64,000 bases of DNA. Origin: Riptortus pedestris (Eukaryota > Arthropoda > Insecta > Hemiptera > Alydidae). Where the stretch lies: NCBI GenBank assembly GCA_019009955.1, contig CM032233.1, positions 93,534,501 through 93,598,500 on the forward strand, in the 5' to 3' direction. The position numbers and the translations under genes were made by a program. How positions within the stretch are numbered: the first letter of the stretch is position 1; every line of letters begins with the position of its first letter. This document shows, one piece after another, positions 55,085-64,000 of the stretch. Below the pieces are notes generated by a model. That model was not told where the DNA came from. It worked only from the letters and a program-made list of their open reading frames with translations, and ran no database searches.

Positions 55085-55400
55085 TGAGTTCGTTTAGACA
55101 GGATAGAGAAGCACATCGAAGTTGACATCAGAGCAAGGGCGGATACAGGGAACAGATGCAAGAAGAAGAACTTTTGATACGGGACAGACCGTGGTTACTG
55201 GGACCAGTTAAAAGAAGATCGCCGAATATGGTATATGATACAGCAGGAGGAGAAAGAGGGAAGCCCATAAACGATTACTAAATGATCTAAAGGAAGACTT
55301 CTTGCGGAAGTAGGATATCCGTGATTGGAGAGGCCCAGCTAGGAACCTCAAGAAACGTGAAGAACGAGGTATTTCAGGAGCAGTAGCGCCCTGTAGGTAA
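55085..55400 (+). pseudogene. Possible LINE ORF2 C-terminal tail
   Basis: One frame near 55270-55370 reads KRLLNDLKEDFLRK, stop, IRDWRGPARNLKKREERG. It resembles the G-R-x-x-x-R-W-x-D-D-x-x-x-D...W-x-x-x-A-x-x-R-x-x-W tail found at the end of many LINE proteins. Upstream pieces are too decayed to read. Weak call. Confidence 0.35.
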
Positions 55401-55454
55401 GCAAGTTTTATTTGAAATAAATTCCATATTAACTCATTAATTTGATTTATTCAA

Positions 55455-55525
55455 CCTTCAAAAATTTCCTCAAATGTCCATCGATCCTACCCAGGAGATG
55501 ACGAAAATGAGGCCCGTTCAATATA
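55455..55525 (+). mobile_element. Family A left arm, split from its right half by Helitrons
   Basis: AAAAATTTCCTCAAATGTCC, ATCGATCCTACCCAGGAGAT, GACGAAAATGAGGCCCGTTC end at 55520 and a Helitron 5' end follows. The right half (TTGTCTGTTAACGCTCTAGC) resumes at about 59891 after about 4.3 kb of Helitron sequence. Confidence 0.7.
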
Positions 55526-57596
55526 TCTATCTATATATATATAAAATTGTAACCTCTGTCTGTAGATTGATTTTTTTCGAGAAATTTCACGATAACTTTT
55601 CGTTTCACATGCCATAGACACCATATCTGCATTTTGTTTCTCTCGTGTATGTTTGTTTGTTTGTTTGTTTGTTACCTTTTCACGCATAAATGGCTGAACC
55701 GAATTTTATGAAACTTGGTATGTATTGTTGCGAAAACTAAATAGATGAATAATCCTTCAGAGAGAGAGAGAGAGAGAGTCGCGTATTTGGAAAGTGTGAC
55801 GTAGATCAAAGAGACCGAAAGAATGTTCTAGGTCTGACCAGTACCTCCCAGCCAGACGTCGAATGAACTAGACAATTCCCCTTTGATGTATGCCGCTACG
55901 ATATATAAAGAGGGCCTGCTGGGAGCGAGGCAGTTTTATTCTCTCCTGTCTTGATGTTCACATCAGTGCTACAGTGCGACTTAGTACAGTGCGGTAAAGT
56001 GTTTTTATAAGAAGAACAGTGTTGTGCCGTGACTGTAAGTAACAGTTTAGTGCCGTGTTTAAGACAGTGCAGTGCCGCGAAGTAAAGGACAGTGCAGTGC
56101 CGCGAAGTAGAAGACAGTGCAGTGCCGCGAAGTAAAGGACAGTGCAGTGCCGTCTTTCTGTGAATTTCAGTGAATTATTGGACTGTGACTCATTGAAGAA
56201 CAGTAACGCTATCAGTGTATACTGTGAGTAGTAATTAAGAATAATCACCAAGTTTATTGTGCATTGTGAAATAAATTATGCAGTGAAAAAACTGTGAAAC
56301 TTGCGAGTATTTAATTTTGCAATCCAAAAGAACTCTTATTAAAAACGTTTATTACTGGTTTTGGTAATAAAAACGTAACAGTATATTACTACTAACCCAA
56401 CTTAGACTTTAGGCTATATTAATATCCTCTGAGACGAACAGGAGTGGGGGTTATAAGGGAAGCCTGAAATTAAAAATAGCGATATTTCGTTTTCTATTGG
56501 TTTTCGGCAAATATGCACTTAACAAAAGTTGTTTATTTTGTTATTTAGAGTAACTTTTGTTATATACACTTTTGTCGTATACCGAAGTTCAAATGCGTTA
56601 TACGCTAAAAATTATAGAGGGAGTCAACAATATTATTTGCCAAAAAAGACTCAACCGAACTGAATAAAACTCGGTATGTGTATTAGCAGTGTGGCCTTCA
56701 TTATAATAAGCCATACCAACATTTCTATGGACGGGCAGGAGTGGGGGTTATAAGGGAAGCCTGAAATAAAAAATAGCGACATTTCGTTTCCTATTGGTTT
56801 TTCCAGAAATATAAACATAACAAAAGTTGTTTATTTTGTTATTTGGAGTAACTTTTGTTATATACACTTTTGTCGTATACCGAAGTTCAAATGCGTTATA
56901 CGCTAAAAATTATAGAGGGAGTCAACAATATTATTTGCCAAAAAAGACTCAACCGAACTGAATAAAACTCGGTATGTGTATTAGCAGTGTGGCCTTCATT
57001 ATAATAAGCCATACCAACATTTCTATGGACGGGCAGGAGTGGGGGTTATAAGGGAAGCCTGAAATAAAAAATAGCGATATTTCGTTTCCTATTGGTTTTT
57101 CCAGAAATATAAACATAACAAAAGTTGTTTATTTTGTTATTTGGAGTAACTTTTGTTATATACACTTTTGTCGTACACCTAAGTAAAAATGAGTTATACG
57201 TTAAAACTTTAGCGGGAGCCAACAATTTTATTGGGCACTAACGGCTGAACCGAACTTAACAAAACTCGGTATGTCAATTAGCATTAATTCTTCCATGATT
57301 ATAAGTTATATTAAAATTTTTAGGTTCGAAAGGGAGGGGGGTTATAAGGGAGGCCTGAAATAAAAATTCACCATATTTACATGTATAAGAGACGGAAAAT
57401 ATAAAAATATCGAAGACAGTGAAGCCTTATCGAACAAATATTCTATTATTAGCAAATCCACGGCAACGACGGGTATCAATCATAAACACTGGGACGGGTA
57501 AATGTCAAAATATTGTGCAAAGTAAAGCCTGCTAAAAAATACCATCACCATTCAGCCTCAAATGAATTCCCGGGCGAAGCCGGGTATCTGAGCTAG
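55526..57596 (+). mobile_element. Non-autonomous Helitron with three or more internal units and a nested solo LTR
   Basis: 5' end TCTATCTATATATATATAAA (55526), 3' end CCCGGGCGAAGCCGGG, TATCTGAG, CTAG at 57593-57596, followed by T. Internal units near 56521, 56818 and 57116 contain the AACAAAAGTT...AACTTTTGTT hairpin and have a 298-bp period. Units 56576-56873 and 56874-57171 are almost identical. A (TTTG)n block at 55648-55670. Without the LTR the element is about 1.41 kb. No Rep/helicase gene. Confidence 0.85.
55726..56380 (+). mobile_element. Solo LTR, copy 2 (655 bp, GTAT target duplication)
   Basis: Starts TGTTGCGAAAACTAAATAG, ends TAAAAACGTAACA, with GTAT at 55722-55725 and 56381-56384. 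The other Helitron copies read GGTATGTATATTACTAC at this spot, which confirms the empty site. It contains (GA)n at 55760-55777, a TATATAAAGAGG promoter-like box at 55901-55912, about three copies of a 31-bp block built on GCAGTGCCGCGAAGTA (56060-56150), and AATAAA at 56270. It is 68 bp longer than copy 1, mainly through that block. No internal retrotransposon sequence. Confidence 0.93.
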
Positions 57597-58800
57597 TATA
57601 TATATAAAATTGTAACCTCTGTCTGTACATTGATTTTTTTCGCGAAATTTCACGATAACTTTTCGTTTCACATGTCATAGACACCATAACTGCATTTTGT
57701 TTCTTTCGTGTATGTTTGTTTGTTTGTTTGTTTTTGTTTGTTTGTTTGTTTGTTTGTTACTTTTTCACGCATAAACGGCTGAACCGAATTTTATGAAACT
57801 TGGTATGTATATTACTACTAACCCAACTTAGACTTTAGGCTATATTACTTTTCTCTGAGACGAACAGGAGTGGGGGTTATAAGGGAAGCCTGAAATTAAA
57901 AATAGCGATATTTCGTTTTCTATTGGTTTTCGGCAAATATGCACATAATATTGTTTATTTTGTTATTTAGAGTAACTTTTGTTATATACACTTTTGTCGT
58001 ATACCGAATTATAAACGAGATATACGCAAAAACATATAACGAATGTAAACAATTTTATTTGAGACGAAAGACCCAACCGAAATGAATAAAACTCGGTATG
58101 TGTATTAGCACTAACGCTTTCATTATAATAAGTCATACTAACATTTCTAGGGACGGGCAGGAGTGGGGGTTGTAAGGGAGGCCTGAGTTTAAAATAGTGG
58201 TATTTTGTTTTCTATTCGTTTTTCGGCAAATATGAACCTAACAAAAGTTGTTTATTTTGTTATTTAGAATAAATTTTGTTATATTCATTTTTGACTTTTA
58301 ACAAAGTATAAATGAGATATATACTATAAACTAAAGCGGGAGTCAACTATTTTATTAGGCGCTAACGATTGAACCGAACTTAACAAAACTCGGTATGTCA
58401 ATTAGGTAGAATAACTGTACCCCGTAAAGCCAACGGAAATTTCCATTTCCTAATAACAACCAGAACACCTGTTTGCCGTCCAACGGACGGCTTAGCGACC
58501 TGCGAAGGGTTAACAAAACTCGGTATGTCAATTAGCATTAATTCTCCCATGATTATAAGCTATATTAAAATTTTTAGGTTCGAACGGGAGTTATAAGGGA
58601 GGCCTGAAGTAAAAATTCACGATATTTCATTTTCTATTTGTTTTTCGGCAAAGGTGCACATAACAAAAGTTGTTTACTTTGTTATTTAGAGCAACTTTTG
58701 TTTCATTCACTTATGTCGTAAAATGAAGTAAATATGGGATATAAGCTAAATCTATAGCGGGAGTCGACCATTTTATTAGTACTTATTTAAATTAGTTTAT
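57597..58800 (+). mobile_element. Non-autonomous Helitron directly after the previous one, 3' end unclear
   Basis: Starts with TATATATAAAATTGTAACCTC immediately after the CTAGT of the preceding copy. Hairpin units near 57940, 58235 and 58660, (TTTG)n at 57714-57758. The similarity ends near 58800 without hairpin and CTAGT. A 104-bp insertion occurs at 58406-58509. The following Helitron terminus at 59878 could be its real end if 58801-59560 is an insertion or a variable part. Confidence 0.7.
58380..58535. repeat. 104-bp unknown insertion between 26-bp direct repeats
   Basis: TTAACAAAACTCGGTATGTC plus AATTAG occurs at 58380-58405 and again at 58510-58535; related Helitrons have it once. The 104 bp between them (58406-58509) are GC-richer, start GTAGAATAACTGTACCCCG, contain a perfect CCGTCC-AAC-GGACGG hairpin near 58478 and end GCGACCTGCGAAGGG. 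No A-rich tail or TIR. It could be retroposed RNA with a long target duplication, or a repair insertion. Confidence 0.7.
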
Positions 58801-59559
58801 AACACTTAAGTGTTTTTAATATAGGCATATTATGACAAATGATGTTATGTTTTAGCCTTATCTATTTCCATTATTTAGTACTAAGTATGATTCGGATTAG
58901 TGAGATTATAAATCCCCCTCCCCCTTCGCCTCATTTATTTATTTTCCCTAGAAAATAACTTTATTATTTATTTCCAATAGAAATTTAAACTATAAGAGCA
59001 TTTCCATTATTTAATTTGTATAATGTATAATTAAAAAAAAAAAAAAAGAAAAAAAAAATCGTGCTGAATTTGCTCAAGGAGTGATAGGGGAAGTAGTAGG
59101 GAATCAAACTCTTTGATTTTGGTTATATACTATCTTATTTCCGATATCTTCATGTTATTGAAACAAATATGTACTATCATAACAATTAAACGTTAATGTC
59201 ATTATGACAAAAGACAAAATGCTCTTAAACTCGATATGATTGTTTAAAGTATTACTTAGGTTGCAGGGACGACTACGATCTCTTCCCCTCCACTAGCTTT
59301 TTGAATATAATTGAAATTATTTTTAGGGTAACACTATTATTTAATGCCATCAGGTAGATAAATTATTACAATAATATTTTGAATTAATAATTTAAGGAGG
59401 AGAGTGTTGATAGCTTTAATGCGAGAGCGGAAATAGACGGAGGCTAATAGAGTTAATTGAGTTTACTGATTTCCTGTGAAATGCTGGGCATTACGGGAAG
59501 TGATTACCACTGAGATCTACTATTATGAATATAACATTACGTGCTAAACTATGCTTAAA
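58801..59559. other. No gene recognised
   Basis: AT-rich with an A run at 59033-59058. No coding or repeat similarity, apart from weak similarity of the right part to the Helitron variant. Confidence 0.4.
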
Positions 59560-59878
59560 CTATATGTGCTCGGATTGGTTTTTGACAGGAAATAAGTTTC
59601 ATTAAAGACGATATTTAATTGTAATAAATACTATCCATGATTATGGTTTGAAGTATTCAAAAAGGTGAGTTAAAAAATGGCAAGGGATAGATTAGGAACA
59701 CATTTTTATTTATTCTTCAAATATAAAATTTCTCATTTATAAGTCGCCTGCCTGACCCTCACAGCAAAACAGTGCGCGCCGACGAAAGTGTAGTTGTAAA
59801 CATTGAAGCCTTGCCCAAAAAAATACTATCATCATTCAGCCTTAAATGATTTCCCGAGCGAAGCCGGGTACCTTAGCT
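59560..59878 (+). mobile_element. Helitron 3' end, variant subfamily
   Basis: Shares its body with 6384-6700 in opposite orientation (CTATCCATGATTATGGTTTG, AACATTGAAGCCTTGCCC). Ends CCCGAGCGAAGCCGGG, TACCTTAGCT, with the final CTAGT damaged to CTGT. Family A sequence follows after a short TA tract. Confidence 0.65.
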
Positions 59879-59880
59879 GT

Positions 59881-60420
59881 ATATATATATATTTGTCTGT
59901 TAACGCTCTAGCGGTCGCAATTTTTGTTTGATCGTTACCAAACTCCATATTTAATCGTTTTATGTAAAAAGGAAGATCAAGTTCGTTAATGGCTGAAATC
60001 GGACCAGTGGGAGGGGGATTTAGAGGGGGGAATTTTGAAAATTCGAATTATCTCCGTTACTATAAGTCGGATCGAAAAATTGTATAGATCCAATCTTATT
60101 GCAAATTAAATGATTTATAAATATTGTTCGATACATATTTTCTGTATCATGAATATTAACCGAGATATTTGGATTTTATAGTTTTTGGCTTTCAATAAAT
60201 CCCCACTCCTACTCATTTTATATTAATAATAAGCTGTTATATCATGAACCACATTATTACGAGGTTAAATACGGAATATTGTTTTCATTGAACTTTTACT
60301 TTGTGAGATATATGCAAATGCGTTCTGTTGATCCCTCTTTCTTTTGTTCTTGGATTACTAAAATTTAAGTAATTGAGATTAAAATTATTCTGATTCATTA
60401 AAAATTACAACATTAGCTAT
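59881..60420 (+). mobile_element. Family A right half
   Basis: TATATTTGTCTGTTAACGCT, TAGCGGTCGC, body to about 60420 (CATTAAAAATTACAACATTA). It lacks the 3' terminus; another family A left-arm junction begins there. Confidence 0.75.
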
Positions 60421-60466
60421 AGGTGAACATGAGGTCTGTTCAAAACTGTATATATCTATATATATA

Positions 60467-60504
<38 letters not shown>
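60421..60504 (+). mobile_element. Family A left-arm stub and (TA)n
   Basis: GAACATGAGGTCTGTTCAAA, ACTG and (TA)n. The matching right half starts at 61622, on the other side of the next Helitron. Confidence 0.65.
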
Positions 60505-60515
<11 letters not shown>

Positions 60516-61584
60516 GTAACCTCTGTCTGTACATTGATTTTTTTCGCGAAATTTCACGATAACTTTTCGTTTTACATGTCATAGACACCATATCTGCATT
60601 TTGTTTCTTTCGTGTATGTTTGTTTGTTTGTTTGTTACCTTTTCACGCATAAACGGCTGAACCGAATTTTATGAAACTTGGTATGTATTTTACTACTAAC
60701 CCAACTTAGACTTTAGGCTATATTAATTTTCTCTGAGACGAACAGGAGTGGGGGTTATAAGAGAAGCCTGAAATTAAAAATAGCGATATTTCGTTTTCTA
60801 TTGGTTTTTCGGTACATATGCACATAACAAAAGTTGTTTATTTTGTTATTTAGAGTAACTTTTGTTATATACACTTTTGTCGTATACCGAAGTTTAAATG
60901 CGCTATACGCTAAAAATTATAGCGGGAGTCAACAATATTATTTGCCAAAAAAGACTCAACCGAACTAAATAAAACTCGGTATGTGTATTAGCAGTAAGTC
61001 CTTCATTATAATAAGCCATACCAACATTTCCATGGACGGGCAGGAGTGGGGGTTATAAGGGAAGCCTGAAATAAAAAATAGCGATATTTCGTTTCCTATT
61101 GGTTTTTCCGCAAATATAAACATAACAAAAGTTGTTTATTTTATTATTTGGAGTAACTTTTGTTATATACACTTTTGTCGTATACCTAAGTATAAATGAG
61201 TTATACGTTAAAACTTTAGCGGGCACTAACGGCTGAACCGAACTTAACAAAACTCGGTATGTCAATTAGCATTAATTCTTCCATGATTATAAGTTATATT
61301 AAAATTTTTAGGTTCGAACGGGAGGGGGGTTAAAAGGGAGGCCTGAAATAAAAATTCACCATATTTACATGTATAAGAGACGGGAAATATAAAAATATCG
61401 AAGACTGTGAAGCCTTATCGAACAAATAATTCTATTATTAGCAAATCCACGGCAAAGATGGGTATCAATCCTAAACACTGGGACGGGTAAATGTCAAAAT
61501 ATTGTGCAATGTAAAGCCTTCTAAAAAATACCATCACCATTCAGCCTCAAATGAATTCCCGGGCGAAGCCGGGTATCTGAGCTA

Positions 61585-61585
<1 letters not shown>
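60505..61585 (+). mobile_element. Non-autonomous Helitron nested in the (TA)n of family A
   Basis: 5' end ATATAAAATTGTAACCTCTG, two hairpin units near 60828 and 61125, 3' end hairpin CCCGGGCGAAGCCGGG, TATCTGAG, CTAG at 61582-61585 and T. Flanks are (TA)n on both sides, and family A arms lie beyond the TA tracts. Confidence 0.87.
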
Positions 61586-61621
<36 letters not shown>

Positions 61622-61630
<9 letters not shown>

Positions 61631-62485
61631 CTGTTAACGCTCTAGCGGTCGCAATTTTTAACTTACCGTTGCCAAACTTGATATAGAATCATTTTATACA
61701 AAAAAGGCTGCAATCGGACCAGGCGGAGGGGGGGGGTTTAGAGGGGGAGAATTTCGAAAATTTTTAATATCTCCGTTATTATGCGTCGAATCTGAAAATT
61801 GTATAGAACCATTCTTATTGGAAATTTAATGTTCTATAAATGTTGGGCTCAAGTGTATTTTAGTCCACCCCCCCCCTACTCCGCCATCTTGTTTCGTTAT
61901 AATACCCGCCCTCGCTTAAAACCACCGATGGCGTATTTTGGAAATTTTAAAGTGTTAAAAAATATAAAGTTAGAACAACAAAACCCACACCCTCGGTGTA
62001 AACCATCGATGGCGTATTTTGGAAATTTTAAAGTGTTAAAAAAGATAGTTAGAAAAACAAAATGGCCGCCGTCGTCATCGTCCGCCACCAAGAGGGGACT
62101 AAAATACACTTTCACCAAATGTTGTTATGTACATTTGTCCACTATCTTGATTATTAACTGAGATATTTGCATTTTTTAGTTTTTGGTCTTCAGTAAACTC
62201 CCACTCCTACTCACTTCATATTAACAATATTCCATTATGTTATGAAGCACTTTATTTGAAGTTTAAATAGCAAATATTGTTCTCATTGAACTTTTCATTT
62301 TTGAGATAAATGCAAAAACGTGACGCACGTGGGAAATCTGCTTAGTTAATGCAGCTCCTGCGTGACGGACTTTTTTTATTCACTTGATATTTGCGGTGGT
62401 GTTACCAGTATGTATATTTATCTATTGTAAACCTTCGCTTGGGAAATCTGCTTAGTTTACGCAGCCCCTGCGTGACGGATTTTTT
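61622..62485 (+). mobile_element. Family A right half with a MITE insertion and duplicated 3' terminus
   Basis: Starts at TATTTGTCTGTTAACGCTCT after (TA)n, body interrupted by a MITE at 61846-62116. It has two 3' termini in series: GGGAAATCTGCTTAG, GCAGCTCCTGCG, GACGGACTTTTTTT at about 62330-62372, and the same with GCAGCCCCTGC at about 62441-62485. The next family A copy begins at 62486 with no base between. Confidence 0.83.
61846..62116. mobile_element. MITE with 21-bp TIRs and 8-bp target duplication
   Basis: AAATGTTG flanks it at 61838-61845 and 62117-62124; other family A copies have this site once. Ends GGCTCAAGTGTATTTTAGTC plus C and, inverted, GGTGAAAGTGTATTTTAGTC plus C. Length 271 bp, no coding capacity. 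Inside is a direct repeat of about 45 bp (GATGGCGTATTTTGGAAATT...) at about 61926 and 62007. An 8-bp duplication is compatible with hAT, P or Merlin; GG ends fit Merlin best, but this is only suggestive. Confidence 0.9.
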
Positions 62486-62592
62486 AGCAGATTTCCCCTT
62501 AAGGGTTGTACTCATGACGCGATTTTCGAAATTTTTCTTCAAATGTCCATCGATCCTACCCAGGAGATGACGAAAATGAGGTCCGTTCAAAA

Positions 62593-62685
<93 letters not shown>
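62486..62685 (+). mobile_element. Family A left half ending in (TA)n
   Basis: Terminal sequence AGCAGATTTCCCCTTAAGGG, left arm to GTCCGTTCAAAACTG at 62595, (TA)n 62596-62683. No right half; the next copy starts immediately. Confidence 0.8.
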
Positions 62686-62687
<2 letters not shown>

Positions 62688-63271
62688 CAGATTTCCCTTA
62701 AGGGAAATCAGCTATTGAGATTGTACTCATGACGGAATTTTCGAAATTTTTCATCAAATGTCCATCGATCCTACATATTAGATGACGAAAATGAGGTCCG
62801 TCGCAATTTTTGTTTGATCCTTACCAAACTTCATATTTAAGCGTTTTATGTAAAAAGAAAGATCAAGTTCGTTAACGGCTGAAGTCGGACAAGTGGGAGG
62901 GGGAGTTTAGAGGGGAGAATTTTCGAAAATTCTTAATATCTCCGTTATTATACGTCGGATCGAAACATTGTATAGAATCAATCTTATTGCAAATTAAATT
63001 TACTATAAATATTGTTCTATACATTTATTCTCTATCTTGAATATTAACCGAGATATTTGCATTTGTATTGTTTGTGTGGTCGGCAGGGCTCGGCTATGTT
63101 CTGGACTTTCCCTCAAGAGCTCCGGCGTCCGTTTCCGTAACTATTAGTCCCTCGTGAATTGGTTTAGAGATCCCTTACTACTACAGTTGTTAATGGGCAG
63201 ATTTCTCTACTGTAAAACTTCACGTGGGAAATCTGCTAAGTTTACGCAGCCCCTGCGTGACGGACTTTTTT
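62686..63271 (+). mobile_element. Family A copy with both termini, (TA)n deleted
   Basis: Terminal palindrome at 62686-62713. The left arm joins the body directly (GAGGTCCG then TCGCAATTTTTG). Ends with GGGAAATCTGCTAAG, ACGCAGCCCCTGCGT and GACGGACTTTTTT at 63271. A unique segment at 63072-63195 (CTCGGCTATGTTCTGG...) replaces part of the usual right side. Confidence 0.82.
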
Positions 63272-63489
63272 GATAATTGTAATCGCATTGATACTGCAGG
63301 GTCACTAATTAATTATGGGATTTTTTTTTTTTGCAATCTTCTTCGGAGGCATATTCCAAAGCGGTATTTTTATTTAAAACATAGTACAATCCGTTATACT
63401 TATTTAATTGTAAACTTGAAAAACGTTTTGATTCTCTACAGTATCTACAAACTTTCTTTTGTGGTTCCGAACTTAAACAAGCCCTTCAG
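63272..63489. other. No feature recognised
   Basis: T-rich DNA between the last transposon and the PACS upstream region. A 107-codon frame that begins within the family A terminus has no signature. Confidence 0.4.
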
Positions 63490-63797
63490 CCATGACGTCA
63501 TAATGTCGGCCATTATTCCCCCTAAAAGTGTGACGCATCGAAAATAGGAGCCTCTTTGTATTGACAGTGACAGTTACAGAGCTAGGCGAAACCTCTTCAC
63601 ACAGTATAACTCAATCAAACCCACCCGGTTTGCCTATTGTTGCTAGTCGTGATGTAGAATAATGCATTAATTTGTCTCAAATGAGACATTTGACGTAATT
63701 TTACGTAAACTGATAACTAACTTATTTGTTGTTTTAACGTTGGAGTCCTTATTTTGCTAGTCCACTTTTTTTTATATTGATATAATATCTAAGTAAT
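63490..63797 (+). promoter_or_regulatory. PACS: Upstream region/5' UTR of the PACS gene with a perfect CRE
   Basis: TGACGTCA at 63493-63500 is a perfect CREB/ATF site about 300 bp before the ATG. GTCGGCCATTATTCC just downstream has the CCAT core of a YY1/Pho-like site. The region is less AT-rich than its surroundings and free of the window's transposon families. No TATA box in an obvious place. Transcription start unknown; promoter role is inferred from position. Confidence 0.45.
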
Positions 63798-63904
63798 ATG
63801 ACTGATAAAGTAAAACAACAGCCAGCTACAGGGGTTAAACCTGTGCCCATGAAACTTTTTGCCACATGGGAAGTTGACAGAACTCCACCGAACTGTATAC
63901 CCAG
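63798..63904 (+). CDS. PACS: PACS (phosphofurin acidic cluster sorting protein), first coding exon
   Basis: ATG at 63798 begins 35 complete codons and two bases of the next: MTDKVKQQPATGVKPVPMK, then LFATWEVDRTPPNCIPR with Arg completed in the next exon, and a consensus donor CAG|GTGAGT at 63905. LFATWEVDxxxPxCxPR is the highly conserved start of the PACS1/PACS2 family (Drosophila KrT95D), where it opens the furin(cargo)-binding region. PACS proteins link acidic-cluster cargo to AP-1/AP-3 and COPI in the secretory and endosomal system. The start is supported by the absence of an in-frame Met upstream and by the short non-conserved leader. The rest of the gene lies beyond the window. Confidence 0.9.
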
Positions 63905-64000
63905 GTGAGTGAAAGTTTATCTATTTTTTATTGTAACTGTACTTGTTTTTAACTTTTTGGTGTCAACCATTTTTGACGTTTTATGGTCATTTGAATTATT

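Noticed and set aside
61799..62161. 120-codon frame with repeated MAYFGNFKVLK segments
   Set aside because: It lies across the MITE at 61846-62116; the protein repeat is the internal DNA repeat of the MITE.

Overview
This window looks like repeat-dense, AT-rich nuclear DNA of an arthropod, most likely an insect. The evidence is two recognisable conserved host genes with GT-AG splice sites, an insect-type tRNA-derived SINE, Tc1, Ty3/gypsy, BEL/Pao, several LINE clades, Helitrons and large (TA)n tracts. The species cannot be named from the sequence. There is no prokaryotic gene organisation; almost all open frames of 60-120 codons are chance frames or frames inside repeats.

Host genes. (1) A TAL1/SCL-family bHLH transcription factor (Drosophila HLH3B-like) on the + strand. 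One exon (36052-36320) carries an acidic stretch, the basic region, helix 1 and part of helix 2. A 4.17-kb intron full of mobile DNA follows. The last exon (40489-40789) finishes helix 2 and ends in a Gln-rich tail and a stop; a poly(A) signal lies about 210 bp downstream. (2) The first coding exon of a PACS-family trafficking adaptor on the + strand at the right edge (63798-63904), with an upstream region holding a perfect CRE palindrome. The rest of PACS lies outside the window.

Repeats, left to right. 0-5.3 kb: a degenerate tandem array, a possible gag remnant, a foldback element and two decayed LINE fragments in opposite orientations. 5.5-16.6 kb: copies of the dominant family (family A), a Helitron end, an R2-like LINE remnant, a TIR MITE, a 10 x 118-bp tandem array and an antisense 18S rRNA fragment. 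18-24 kb: an 18-bp pyrimidine-rich minisatellite, a dead Tc1 element, and a 2.4-kb minisatellite that merges into the terminus of a family A copy. 24-33 kb: mostly featureless AT-rich DNA with a 67-bp minisatellite and a second foldback. 33-41 kb: family A copies around and inside the bHLH gene, a solo LTR and two SINEs. 41-63 kb: nested Helitrons, MITEs, gypsy and BEL pol remnants, a long-TIR DNA transposon carrying an unusual protein and broken by a SINE, a second solo LTR and more family A copies.

The main observation is how these pieces fit together. Family A has the architecture of Helentron-associated elements (HINE/DINE-1 type): sub-terminal inverted repeats AGCAGATTTCCC, a 3' hairpin, and a variable central simple repeat. 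Its (TA)n centre has been the landing site for canonical Helitrons (hairpin plus CTAGT end, A/T insertion), for a solo LTR and probably for MITEs. In one copy the centre appears to have grown into a 23/24-bp satellite array. The window therefore looks like a snapshot of a satellite arising inside a non-autonomous rolling-circle element, with its simple-repeat core acting as a nesting hub. All family assignments are made by eye, without database searches.
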